A DNA stretch of 64,000 nt from positions 558,001 to 622,000 of the forward strand of contig NZ_UGSI01000001.1 of the NCBI RefSeq assembly GCF_900454495.1. Reading direction: 5' to 3'. The stretch comes from Paenibacillus macerans. GTDB taxonomy: Bacteria > Bacillota > Bacilli > Paenibacillales > Paenibacillaceae. Below the pieces are notes generated by a model. That model was not told the origin of the DNA. It ran no database searches and saw only the letters and a list, made by a program, of their open reading frames with translations. Made by a program: the position numbers and the translations under genes. Below, piece after piece: positions 25,358 through 33,538 of this stretch. Within the stretch, counting starts at the first letter, position 1; each line of letters opens with the position of its first letter.

Positions 25358-26230
25358 ATGGCCCACAACAATTCGAAGGAAAAGATCGTATACGTCGGAG
25401 ATTCGCGTGTGCGTAAAGGCAACGGATTTATCACGCCTCCGGATTACACGGCATACCCGGGTAAATCCGAAGCGTTTATCCCTAACTTCTTGCTGAAGGA
25501 ATGGATGGTAGGCGTCGTGGTGCTGGTCGGCTTTTTGGTGCTGACGATCGCCGAACCGGCTCCGCTGGGTTATCCGGCCAATCCGACCGCTTCGGTCATT
25601 CCGATGCCGGACTGGTATTTCTTGTTCCTGTACCAATTTCTGAAATATCCGTACGCATCGGGCGATTACGTCGTGCTCGGCACGCTCGGGATTCCCGGGG
25701 TTGCTTTCGGGAGCCTGCTGCTGGCGCCGTTTTTGGACCGCGGTAAAGAACGCCGCTTCTACAAACGTCCGATCGCTTCCTCGCTGATGTTCCTTTCGCT
25801 GGCGTCGATCGTTTATTTGACGAACTTCGCCTGGACGCATTACCAGGAGGAACTGAAAGCTACGGGGCAAGTTCCGGAGCATATTCAGCGGGAAGAGGAA
25901 GCCCGGGAGAAACGGGAAAAAGGCTTGCCGACTTCCAATGCGACCAAACAGCAGGAAGTGGCGATCGTGGACAAGGATGATCCGGCGATGGAAACCTATA
26001 AGAAAGCGACTTGCGTTTCCTGCCACGCCGCCGACCTGAAAGGGGTTGCCGGTCCTTCCTTGCGCGGTGTAGGCGACAAGCACGGCAAGGAAGAAATCAT
26101 GTCGATCATCAAAGAAGGCTACAACGGCAGAATGCCGGCCGTGTACGACACGGCGATCGGCGCCGGCGTAACGGACGAGGAACTCGACCACCTGGCCGAA
26201 TGGCTTGCGAAACAAAAAACGGAACAGTAA
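25358..26230 (+). CDS. qcrC: Menaquinol:cytochrome c reductase cytochrome b/c subunit (QcrC)
   Basis: A fusion typical of Firmicutes. The first half is subunit IV, with membrane helices near residues 45-65, 105-125 and 140-160 and the quinol-site motif MPDWYFLFLYQFLKYP. The second half is a cytochrome c domain with one haem c site, CVSCH at residues 219-223, and a distal Met in the GRMPAVYDTAI region. Total length is 290 residues. A clear terminator follows the stop, closing the qcr operon. Confidence 0.96.
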   Translation: MAHNNSKEKIVYVGDSRVRKGNGFITPPDYTAYPGKSEAFIPNFLLKEWMVGVVVLVGFLVLTIAEPAPLGYPANPTASVIPMPDWYFLFLYQFLKYPYASGDYVVLGTLGIPGVAFGSLLLAPFLDRGKERRFYKRPIASSLMFLSLASIVYLTNFAWTHYQEELKATGQVPEHIQREEEAREKREKGLPTSNATKQQEVAIVDKDDPAMETYKKATCVSCHAADLKGVAGPSLRGVGDKHGKEEIMSIIKEGYNGRMPAVYDTAIGAGVTDEELDHLAEWLAKQKTEQ

Positions 26231-26246
26231 AATAGGAAGTATGCGA

Positions 26247-26278
26247 AAACCTGATCGTTGATTCGATCAGGTTTTTTT
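26247..26278 (+). terminator. Terminator of qcrABC
   Basis: AAACCTGATCG and CGATCAGGTTT pair over 11 bp around a TTGATT loop and run into seven T. Confidence 0.9.
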
Positions 26279-26295
26279 GAGGAAGGAGCAGTCCG

Positions 26296-26922
26296 TTGAA
26301 ATTATCGTATTTCTGGAGCCGGGCCTTTTTGGCGTCCCGTCCGATTTTATGGGCCTTATTCGTATGCAACTTGCTGGGCACGGTTTACGGGTATATTTGG
26401 TACGATGGGCAGCTGCGGTATACCTGGGAGAACCATCCGCATTGGCAGATTATATTTGTGCCCGACAGCCCAACGGCCAGTCTCTTTTTCACGTTAACGC
26501 TGTTGTTTCTCCTGTTTCCGCAGGCGCTGGGGAGGTTTACGGGGGTTCGATCGCTGCTTGAAGGACTGGCTGTCGTGACAAGCGTGAAGTACGGCGTATG
26601 GGCGGTGTCGATGATCTTTGCCGGCGCTTACCAGGGCGGCCCGCTGGTCTGGCAGGATTGGATGCTGGTCGCATCGCATTTGGCGATGGCCGTTGAAGCG
26701 CTGCTGTACGTGCGTCTGTACCGGTTTGGGCCGATCATGCTGCTTGGCGCCGGGGCTTGGACGCTGCTGAACGATACGGTCGATTATACATATGAAGTGT
26801 ATCCGTGGCTGCCGGAAACGTTGTGGGACGATGTGCCTGCGGTTACGGTGTTTACCGTCGCTTTGACCGCCGCCAGCGTTGTCGCGGGGTGGTTGGCGCT
26901 GAAAGGCGCAAAGAGAGCCTAG
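26296..26922 (+). CDS. ypjA: DUF1405 membrane protein, YpjA-like
   Basis: A 208-residue integral membrane protein with about six hydrophobic helices and conserved HPHWQIIFVPDSPTAS. The DUF1405 family has unknown function but nearly always follows qcrC in Bacillales. The start is a TTG at 26296 with AAGGAGC 6-7 bases upstream. The gene lies 18 bases after the qcr terminator, so it is read through or has its own weak promoter. Confidence 0.9.
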   Translation: MKLSYFWSRAFLASRPILWALFVCNLLGTVYGYIWYDGQLRYTWENHPHWQIIFVPDSPTASLFFTLTLLFLLFPQALGRFTGVRSLLEGLAVVTSVKYGVWAVSMIFAGAYQGGPLVWQDWMLVASHLAMAVEALLYVRLYRFGPIMLLGAGAWTLLNDTVDYTYEVYPWLPETLWDDVPAVTVFTVALTAASVVAGWLALKGAKRA

Positions 26923-27298
26923 TAGACGATTTTGGAAATAATGTCGGCAAAATTAGTCTGTTGAAGATTTCGGGTGACAACATCAAGGAAAAAAAGGGCG
27001 CTATTTCAGCGATATCCCCCTTGTTGCGTGAAATAGAGGAATTTTATGGAGCTATTCTCACGATTTAGTGGCGAAGGACCGTCTTTCGACCTGTTCATCG
27101 AAAATTAAGACCCAAAAGTTCCGCTATTTTATGGGGACGATACTGAACACAAGACTAATATAGAACAAAGTGATCAACTTTTAATCACGAAACAGGTCAC
27201 GAAGCGGACTTGTCATCGAATCTTTGAACAGGTACTTAAACGTTGAAGGTTCTACCCATGGACAGCCTGCCATACGATGATGGTAGGGAGGGATGTCC
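26923..27298. repeat. Gene-free gap with degenerate intergenic repeat
   Basis: About 26985-27145 is AT-rich text with AAAAAGGGCGCTATTTCAGCG and TTCCGCTATTTTATGGGG-like words, matching the style of elements at 8.6, 19.1, 44.3 and 53.8 kb. No gene or clear promoter is visible before ypjB. Confidence 0.45.
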
Positions 27299-28207
27299 GT
27301 GAAAACGAAAGGAAAGCTCGGGTGGCTTTTTGTGCTGTTGCCGCTGCTGCTGCTGGCAGGCAGTCCGGCGGCCGCGGCCTCCCCGGCAGGGAAGGGGTTA
27401 GACGGCGGCCGGGCCCCGGCTCCGGTCTCGCAATTGTCCGACGAAGAGCGCGGGGATAAACTGAAGCAGCTGGAAACGGCGGCGGAAGCGCTGTACGGCC
27501 ATATGCAGCAAGGGCGCGTCGAGGAGGCCCATGCCGAGATGGAACGGTTGATCGCCGCGCTTGAAGGCGTTTCTTTTAAAGGCTTGACCTCGGTGGAAGG
27601 CATTCATGCGCTTGCGGAAAGCATTATGGACGCGAGAGAAACGCTTGCCCGGTCCGAGATCGTCCCCGATGAGTGGTCGCGCTCTTCGGCCGTGCTGCGG
27701 CTGGCCGTAAACAGCCTGCTTCATAAGGACAAGGGGTTATGGCTGCAATATTACAAAGTAATGGCCGATGACATGCAGCGGATGAACAACGCCCGCGTAG
27801 GGGGGCAATCGGAGAAGCTGCGCGCGGCGTTTGGGAATTTGCAGCAGCATTACGAGACGATCCGCCCGGCCGCCGTCATTCGCCGCGATCCATCCACGGT
27901 CAACCGGTTTGATTCGTGGCTGTCTTACGCCGAACGGCTTAGCAATGACCAACCGATGGACGAAGCGGCGCTTATGGAGGCGATTCGCCAGGGGGAAAGC
28001 GCGTTAAAGGCGCTGTTCGGCCGCAAAGGCGAAGAGCCTGTGTTCCTGCCGATCGCCGGCTACGAAAATCCGTGGTATTGGAGCGGTTTGATCGGATTAT
28101 GGATCGTGCTCGCTTTAGGATACACGGGCTTACGTAAATTCCAGGCTGCTCAGACGGTCACAGCGGTAGGCAGAACCGACGAGGATTCGTACCGGCACCG
28201 CTTTTAA
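27299..28207 (+). CDS. ypjB: Sporulation-associated protein YpjB
   Basis: A 302-residue exported membrane protein: signal peptide or anchor at residues 5-25 (LGWLFVLLPLLLLAG), a long helical extracytoplasmic domain, and a C-terminal membrane helix (YWSGLIGLWIVLALGY) with a short cytosolic tail. This is the layout of YpjB, linked to sporulation in Bacillus. GTG 27299 is preferred: GGGAGGG is 6 bases upstream, whereas the ATG at 27293 is too close to it. The position after ypjA is as in B. subtilis. Confidence 0.85.
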   Translation: MKTKGKLGWLFVLLPLLLLAGSPAAAASPAGKGLDGGRAPAPVSQLSDEERGDKLKQLETAAEALYGHMQQGRVEEAHAEMERLIAALEGVSFKGLTSVEGIHALAESIMDARETLARSEIVPDEWSRSSAVLRLAVNSLLHKDKGLWLQYYKVMADDMQRMNNARVGGQSEKLRAAFGNLQQHYETIRPAAVIRRDPSTVNRFDSWLSYAERLSNDQPMDEAALMEAIRQGESALKALFGRKGEEPVFLPIAGYENPWYWSGLIGLWIVLALGYTGLRKFQAAQTVTAVGRTDEDSYRHRF

Positions 28208-28214
28208 CACCGCG

Positions 28215-28266
28215 AAATAGCCGGCGGCAAGGGATCATTCCACTCCCTTGCCGCCGGCTATTTTTT
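28215..28266. terminator. 20-bp stem terminator between convergent genes
   Basis: A perfect 20-bp stem (28215-28234 with 28244-28263) is followed by six T on the plus strand. It ends ypjB and probably also blocks read-through from the minus-strand YitT gene. Confidence 0.9.
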
Positions 28267-28300
28267 GGTCTTGTAGACGGTAGCCGTGGTATTTTTCGTC

Positions 28301-29170
28301 TTAATCTTCCTTAAACCCTTCCCCGTGCACATCATGCACATCGCTGATAATGACGAACGCCCGCGGATCGACCGACTTGGCGATGCGCTGGAGCCGCCGG
28401 ATTTCCTGCCGCGACACGACGCAGTAGGCCATATGCTTCGCCTGCTTGGAGTAGGCGCCGATCGCCGGTATCAGCGTGACGCCGCGCTCCATCTCCTTCG
28501 TGATGATGTCGGCGATTTCCGGGGCGTGATCGCTGATGATCGTAAACGCCTTGGCGGAATACGCGCCTTCCTGAATGAAATCGATCACTTTGGAGGCGAT
28601 GAACACGGCGACCAGTGTATACAAAATATTCTCCTTCCTAATATAGAACAGCGACAGCCCGATGATGATCACGTCCAGCGTCAGGATGACCTGGCCCATG
28701 CTGAACCCGAATTTCCGCCCCAAAATCCGGGCAACGATGTCCGAGCCTCCGGTTGTGCCGCCGAAGCGGAAGACGATGCCAAGGCCGGCGCCCAGCGTCA
28801 CTCCCGCGTACAAGGAAACGAGAATATAGTCGGTTTTTGTTTCAAACGGCAAAATCCAGCCGTGATCGATCAGCCGTTCGAACAGCCACAGGAAAAAAGA
28901 AAGCGAGCCGATGCCGATGCCGGTCCAGACGATGGAGCGGCCGCCCAAAACTTTCCACCCAAGAAGAAAAAGCGGAATGTTCAGCAGCAGGTTGGAGAGC
29001 GACGGCGAAATGCCAAACGCATAATTGAGCAGCAGCGTAATCCCGGTAACGCCGCCTTCCATCAATTGATTCGGCAATATAAAATAAAGAAGTCCAAACG
29101 CGTATACCGCGGTTCCGAGCAGTATCGGCAAAAGCGTTTTGAAAAAAACGGCCAGCTTGTTGGAAAACAT
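28301..29170 (-). CDS. YitT family membrane protein with DUF2179 domain
   Basis: A 289-residue protein: five or six membrane helices in the first 180 residues (ILPNQLMEGGVTGI and RFGGTTGGSDIVARIL are family signatures) and a cytosolic DUF2179 domain (AFTIISDHAPEIADIITKEMERGVT) at the C-terminus. Function is unproven. The ATG at 29170 has GGTGAGGGA upstream; a TTG at 29191 is an alternative without a site. The gene occupies the B. subtilis ypjC position and is convergent with ypjB. Confidence 0.9.
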   Translation of the reverse strand: MFSNKLAVFFKTLLPILLGTAVYAFGLLYFILPNQLMEGGVTGITLLLNYAFGISPSLSNLLLNIPLFLLGWKVLGGRSIVWTGIGIGSLSFFLWLFERLIDHGWILPFETKTDYILVSLYAGVTLGAGLGIVFRFGGTTGGSDIVARILGRKFGFSMGQVILTLDVIIIGLSLFYIRKENILYTLVAVFIASKVIDFIQEGAYSAKAFTIISDHAPEIADIITKEMERGVTLIPAIGAYSKQAKHMAYCVVSRQEIRRLQRIAKSVDPRAFVIISDVHDVHGEGFKED

Positions 29171-29325
29171 CCGATCCCTCACCTGTTCCAAAGGATGAAC
29201 CTTTGCATTTTTTAACCTATATTAGTATACCTTTTTCCGCCCCGATTAAAAAAGGATTTGTTTTCGCCCCGCCTTTACGATAACATAGGGAAAAACGGGA
29301 ATATTGTCGGAGGGATAGGCGCTTT

Positions 29326-29670
29326 ATGACGTTGAAAGAAAAAACTCTGGCGGAGATGCAGCGCGAAGTAGACCGGTACATATCGCAGTTTAAGGAAGGC
29401 TACTTCAGCCCGTTGTCCATGCTGGCCCGCATGAGCGAAGAAGTAGGCGAGCTGGCCCGAGAGGTAAACCATACGTATGGGGAGAAGCCGAAAAAGCCGG
29501 ATGAAGCCGAAAACTCCATCGAGCTGGAACTCGGCGATATTTTATTTATTACGATCTGTTTCGCCAATTCCCTGGGCATCGACCTGACGGAGGCGCATGA
29601 CAGAGTGATGCACAAATTCGCGACCCGCGACGCCGATAGGTGGACGAAAAAGGACACCGAACAACCATAA
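29326..29670 (+). CDS. MazG-type nucleotide pyrophosphohydrolase (YpjD-like)
   Basis: A 114-residue all-helical MazG-fold protein that hydrolyses nucleoside triphosphates to monophosphates. The metal-binding ExxE and ExxD pairs are visible in RMSEEVGELAREV and ELELGDILFI. CGGAGGG lies 12 bases before the ATG. The B. subtilis homologue occupies the same place before dapB. Confidence 0.9.
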   Translation: MTLKEKTLAEMQREVDRYISQFKEGYFSPLSMLARMSEEVGELAREVNHTYGEKPKKPDEAENSIELELGDILFITICFANSLGIDLTEAHDRVMHKFATRDADRWTKKDTEQP

Positions 29671-29710
29671 CTTTCATATGCTGTCAGTATGATCATCCCT
29701 ACAAGAGGAT

Positions 29711-29736
29711 GTTCAAAAAGTCATGACTTTTTGAAC
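29711..29736. repeat. Perfect 26-base palindrome
   Basis: GTTCAAAAAGTCA is followed directly by its exact reverse complement. As RNA it forms a 13-bp stem without a loop, or 11 bp with a tight loop. There is no T-run after it beyond the internal one. It may be a repeat unit, an operator for the TPR gene, or a weak bidirectional terminator between mazG and the TPR gene. Confidence 0.6.
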
Positions 29737-29763
29737 ACGCACTATAGAATAGGGGGGCGGCGT

Positions 29764-30294
29764 ATGAAGGCGGAGGAATTTTTGTATAAAGCTTACCGGA
29801 GCATCTACGAAAACGACTTTGAGCAAGCGCAGCATTGGTTTGAGCAGGCGCTGGCCGCCGAGCCGGATCATGCGGATATCCATTACCGTTACTCGATTAC
29901 GTGCGCCCGCAGCAACCGCTTGGACAAAGCGCTGATGCATGCCAGGCTGGCTGCGGCTTTGGCCCCGGACCAGGAGGAATACAGGCTGCATTATGACCGG
30001 CTGCAGTCGATGGAATTGACGCATATGGCCAAGAAACGGCTGGAGGGCCGCGAAGAGAGCGGCAGGAACGCGGCCGAACCGGCCACGCGCATGCTCAAGC
30101 GGGCCGTGGAGCTTGATCCGTTATCCGCGGATGCTCAGGTATGGCTGGCGATTGCCTACGGGGAGCTGGGGCGGTATGAGCAAGCTTTGCACGCCGTGAG
30201 AGAAGCGGCCGCGCTGCCTGTGGACCCCGGTATAGCGAAAGAGCTGCAAGAGTTGGAGCAGCGTTTCAAGTCCAAAATCAAACAATCATCATAG
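29764..30294 (+). CDS. TPR-repeat protein
   Basis: A 176-residue soluble protein of tetratricopeptide repeats. Clear units are FEQAQHWFEQALAAEPDHADIHYRYSI near residue 20, LDKALMHARLAAALAPDQEEY, and a C-terminal pair with MLKRAVELDPLSADAQVWLAIAYGELGRYEQALHA. Such proteins act as interaction scaffolds; the partner is unknown. GGGGGGCG precedes ATG 29764; an open frame upstream runs through the palindrome and is not likely coding. dapB follows within 25 bases. Confidence 0.85.
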   Translation: MKAEEFLYKAYRSIYENDFEQAQHWFEQALAAEPDHADIHYRYSITCARSNRLDKALMHARLAAALAPDQEEYRLHYDRLQSMELTHMAKKRLEGREESGRNAAEPATRMLKRAVELDPLSADAQVWLAIAYGELGRYEQALHAVREAAALPVDPGIAKELQELEQRFKSKIKQSS

Positions 30295-30316
30295 TAAAGA
30301 ATGCGAGGAGATGTAC

Positions 30317-31120
30317 ATGTCGGATCCGATTAAAGTTGCCGTGGCCGGCGCGGCTGGCAGAATGGGGAAGGAAGTCGTTAAAATGGTGCTTGAGGACCCC
30401 GATCTCCAGCTGGTGGCGGCCGTTAGTGTATCGAAAGCCGGGCTGGACGCCGGAGTTGTGGCCGGCCTGCCGGAATGCGGAGTGGCGCTGTCAGACAACC
30501 TGGAACAGGCTTTGGCGGAGCATCGCCCGCGGGTGCTGGTTGATTTCACGACGCCGGCGTCCGCTTTCTCCAACACCGAACTGGCGATCCGGCTCGGCGT
30601 TTCTCCGGTTGTCGGCACGACAGGGTTCACCCCGGAGCAAATCGAAGAGTTGGACAAGCTGTGCCAAGCCCGGGGGATCGGCGGATTGATCGCTCCGAAT
30701 TTTTCGATCGGGGCCATCCTGATGATGAAATTCGCGGCGCAGGCGGCGAAGTATTTCCCGCATTTGGAGATTATCGAATACCATGGGGATCAGAAGCTGG
30801 ACGCCCCTTCGGGGACCGCGGTGAAAACGGCCGAACTGATCGCGCAAAACCGGCAGGAGCTGCGGCAGGGCAATCCGCACGAGGAAGAAACGATCGAAGG
30901 GGCGCGCGGCGGGTATTACAACGGCTTCCGGATTCACAGCGTGCGGCTGCCGGGCGTGTTCGCCCAACAGGAGGTTATTTTCGGCGGCTTTGGCCAAACG
31001 CTGAAAATCCGCCACGACTCTTATGAACGGGCCGGATATATGCCGGGGGTTAACCTGGCGATCAAGAAGGTGCTGGAATACGAAGGCATGGTTTACGGAT
31101 TCGACTATTTTGTTGAATGA
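30317..31120 (+). CDS. dapB: 4-hydroxy-tetrahydrodipicolinate reductase (DapB)
   Basis: DapB reduces 4-hydroxy-tetrahydrodipicolinate with NAD(P)H in the lysine and diaminopimelate pathway. The 267-residue enzyme has the nucleotide motif VAGAAGRMGKEV near residue 7, VGTTGF, APNFSIGA, and the catalytic E-HHD-like region IEYHGDQKLDAPSGTA. GAGGAG at 30304-30310 fits ATG 30317 better than the ATG two codons earlier. It starts the run dapB-mgsA-bshB1-bshA-cca-birA. Confidence 0.96.
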   Translation: MSDPIKVAVAGAAGRMGKEVVKMVLEDPDLQLVAAVSVSKAGLDAGVVAGLPECGVALSDNLEQALAEHRPRVLVDFTTPASAFSNTELAIRLGVSPVVGTTGFTPEQIEELDKLCQARGIGGLIAPNFSIGAILMMKFAAQAAKYFPHLEIIEYHGDQKLDAPSGTAVKTAELIAQNRQELRQGNPHEEETIEGARGGYYNGFRIHSVRLPGVFAQQEVIFGGFGQTLKIRHDSYERAGYMPGVNLAIKKVLEYEGMVYGFDYFVE

Positions 31121-31138
31121 TAAGGAGATTATGACCGT

Positions 31139-31561
31139 ATGATAAACATTGCATTTATTGCTCATGATCGTAAAAAAGAAGATATCGTTAATTTCGCCAT
31201 CGCTTATGAACATGTGTTTAAGGATAAAAAGCTGTACTCCACCGGAACGACGGGCAAACAAATTATGGAGAATACGAGCTTGAAAATCCACCGTTTCCTG
31301 TCCGGCCCGCTGGGCGGCGATCAGCAAATCGGATCATTGATCGCCCAAAATGAAATGGATCTGGTCATTTTCCTCCGCGATCCGCTGATGGCTCAGCCGC
31401 ACGAGCCGGACATCACGGCGCTGCTGCGCCTGTGCGACGTGCACGGCATTCCGGTCGCCACGAACATGGCCACGGCGGAAATTTTGGTGCGGGCGTTGGA
31501 CCGCGGCGATTTCGCCTGGCGCGAGCTGGTGGAACAGTATAAACCGGGGCTGGGACAATGA
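31139..31561 (+). CDS. mgsA: Methylglyoxal synthase (MgsA)
   Basis: MgsA turns dihydroxyacetone phosphate into methylglyoxal and phosphate, a bypass of lower glycolysis that relieves sugar-phosphate stress. The 140-residue protein has AHDRKK at residues 7-12, TGTTG, the phosphate-binding LSGPLGGDQQIG and the catalytic Asp in FLRDPL. Its stop overlaps the bshB1 ATG (ATGA), giving tight coupling with bacillithiol synthesis, which protects against methylglyoxal. Confidence 0.96.
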   Translation: MINIAFIAHDRKKEDIVNFAIAYEHVFKDKKLYSTGTTGKQIMENTSLKIHRFLSGPLGGDQQIGSLIAQNEMDLVIFLRDPLMAQPHEPDITALLRLCDVHGIPVATNMATAEILVRALDRGDFAWRELVEQYKPGLGQ

Positions 31562-32271
31562 ACGGGCCGCTGGATATTTTGATTTTCGGCGCGCATGCCG
31601 ACGATGCCGAGATCGGAATGGCCGGCACGATCGCCAAACACGTTCACGCCGGATACCGGGTCGGTATTTGCGATTTGACGGAAGCCGAGCTGTCCTCCAA
31701 CGGCAATCCCGAGCTGCGCAAGCAGGAAGCGGAGCGGGCCGCGCAGGAGCTTGGTCTGGCCGTGCGCCTGAATTTGGGATTGCCGGATCGCGGGCTGTCC
31801 GGTACGCCCGAACAAATCGCCGCCGTGGCCGAAACGATTCGCGAGCATGCGCCGCGCATTGTGTTCGCCCCTTATTGGGAAGACCGGCATCCCGATCATA
31901 TCGCCTGCAGCAAGCTGGTGGAGGAGGCGGTGTTTAACGCCAAGCTGCGCCGTTATATGCCGGACAAGCCGACGGTTCCGGAGCCGGAGCTGTATTTTTA
32001 TTTCATCAACGATTGGAAGACGCCGGACCTGGTAGTGGACGTCAGCGATTTTTATGAGGTAAAAGAGCGGGCGCTCGGCTGCTATCGTTCCCAATTCGGG
32101 CAAGGCGCTCCCGGCGAGGATGTCGCCGAGACGCCTTTGAACCAGGGCTATGTCGAACGCGTCAAGGCCCGGGACGCGCTGCTCGGGCAGCGGAAGCTCA
32201 TTCCGTACGCCGAAGGTTTTGCGGTAAAATCGGCTTATCAAGTTAATCTATTCGGGTCCCGACGCACATAA
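31558..32271 (+). CDS. bshB1: Bacillithiol synthesis deacetylase (BshB1)
   Basis: A zinc-dependent LmbE/PIG-L deacetylase of 237 residues that removes acetyl from GlcNAc-malate in bacillithiol synthesis. Zinc ligands are in AHADDAEIG (residues 12-20) and in the HPDH motif near residue 116. It overlaps mgsA and lies 42 bases before bshA, the enzyme that makes its substrate. Confidence 0.95.
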   Translation: MNGPLDILIFGAHADDAEIGMAGTIAKHVHAGYRVGICDLTEAELSSNGNPELRKQEAERAAQELGLAVRLNLGLPDRGLSGTPEQIAAVAETIREHAPRIVFAPYWEDRHPDHIACSKLVEEAVFNAKLRRYMPDKPTVPEPELYFYFINDWKTPDLVVDVSDFYEVKERALGCYRSQFGQGAPGEDVAETPLNQGYVERVKARDALLGQRKLIPYAEGFAVKSAYQVNLFGSRRT

Positions 32272-32312
32272 TCATAATCAGGGAACTAGAACATGAAGGA
32301 GGCCCCCGCCAT

Positions 32313-33473
32313 ATGGATCCATTTTTGAAAATAGGCATCACCTGTTACCCTTCTTTGGGCGGTTCGGGGGTTGTCGCCACCGAGCTTGGGAAACTGCTGG
32401 CGGAAAAAGGGCATGAGGTGCACTTTATTTCGCATAGCGTTCCTTTCCGTCTGGGTGGTTACCATAAAAACATTTTTTATCATGAAGTGGAAGTCAGCGA
32501 TTATTACGTGTTCCGCTACCCTCCTTACGATTTGTCGCTTGCGACGAAAATGGCGCAGGTCGCCAAAACGCAGGGGCTGGATGTGCTGCATGTCCATTAC
32601 GCCGTTCCCCATGCCGTTTGCGCTTTTTTGGCCAAACAGATGATCGGCGACTCGCTGAAGGTCGTCACCACGCTGCACGGGACGGACATTACCGTATTGG
32701 CCCAGGACGAATCGCTGAAGGACCTGATCCGGTTGGCGATTAACGAGAGCGACGCGGTCACGTCGGTTTCGCTGGATCTGACGCGGGAGACGCGGGAGGT
32801 GCTGGACATCACCCGGGATATCGATTTGACGTATAATTTCGTCGACGAGCGGGTGTATTACCCCCGGGACGCGGCCGGCTGCCGCGCGGACTTCGCCGAA
32901 CCCGGCGAACAAGTGCTGATGCATATTTCCAATTTCCGCCCGGTCAAGCGGGTGGCGGACGTCGTGGACATCTTCCATCGCGTCAACGAAGAAGTGCCGT
33001 CGAAGCTGCTGCTTGTCGGCGAAGGACCGGATCTTCCGAAAATCCAGCTGAAAATCAAAGAGTTGGGGCTAAGCGACCGGGTGCATTTTCTCGGCAAGCA
33101 GGACGATATCGCACACGTCATTTCGATGGCCGATATTTTGCTGCTGCCATCGGAGAAGGAAAGCTTCGGCCTGGTCGCTTTGGAGGCGATGGCCTGCGGC
33201 GTGCCGACGGTCGGAACGATTGCCGGGGGCATCCCGGAGCTCGTGAAGCACGGCGAAACCGGCTTCCTCGCCCCGATCGGCGATACGAAACGGATGGCCG
33301 AATACTGCCTGACGCTGCTGAAAAGTCCGGAGCTCGGGGCAAAGATGCGGGAAGCCTGCCTGACCCGGGCGAGAAAAGAATTCAGCAGCCAGCAAACGAT
33401 GGCCAATTATGAAGAGATTTATTACCGTGTGTTAAACCTTGAGGCTCCGCAGTTGAAGCCGGCGTGCAGCTAA
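32313..33473 (+). CDS. bshA: N-acetyl-alpha-D-glucosaminyl L-malate synthase (BshA)
   Basis: A GT4 retaining glycosyltransferase of 386 residues that joins UDP-GlcNAc and L-malate, the first bacillithiol step. The N-terminal CYPSLGGSGVVATELG, HGTDITVLA, the SNFRPVKR linker motif, and the donor-site EKESFGLVALEAMACGVPTVG are characteristic. GAAGGAGG is upstream of ATG 32313. The neighbouring cca begins 66 bases after its stop. Confidence 0.95.
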   Translation: MDPFLKIGITCYPSLGGSGVVATELGKLLAEKGHEVHFISHSVPFRLGGYHKNIFYHEVEVSDYYVFRYPPYDLSLATKMAQVAKTQGLDVLHVHYAVPHAVCAFLAKQMIGDSLKVVTTLHGTDITVLAQDESLKDLIRLAINESDAVTSVSLDLTRETREVLDITRDIDLTYNFVDERVYYPRDAAGCRADFAEPGEQVLMHISNFRPVKRVADVVDIFHRVNEEVPSKLLLVGEGPDLPKIQLKIKELGLSDRVHFLGKQDDIAHVISMADILLLPSEKESFGLVALEAMACGVPTVGTIAGGIPELVKHGETGFLAPIGDTKRMAEYCLTLLKSPELGAKMREACLTRARKEFSSQQTMANYEEIYYRVLNLEAPQLKPACS

Positions 33474-33538
33474 AGGGGCACGGCGCGCCGTACCCGCCTA
33501 TGCCGGCCGGGAGCGAAGGAACGTTTGGAGGCAAGCCA

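Noticed and set aside
28286..29215. 309-codon plus-strand frame over the YitT gene
   Set aside because: It is the antisense shadow of a clear membrane protein gene and has low-complexity, charged composition.
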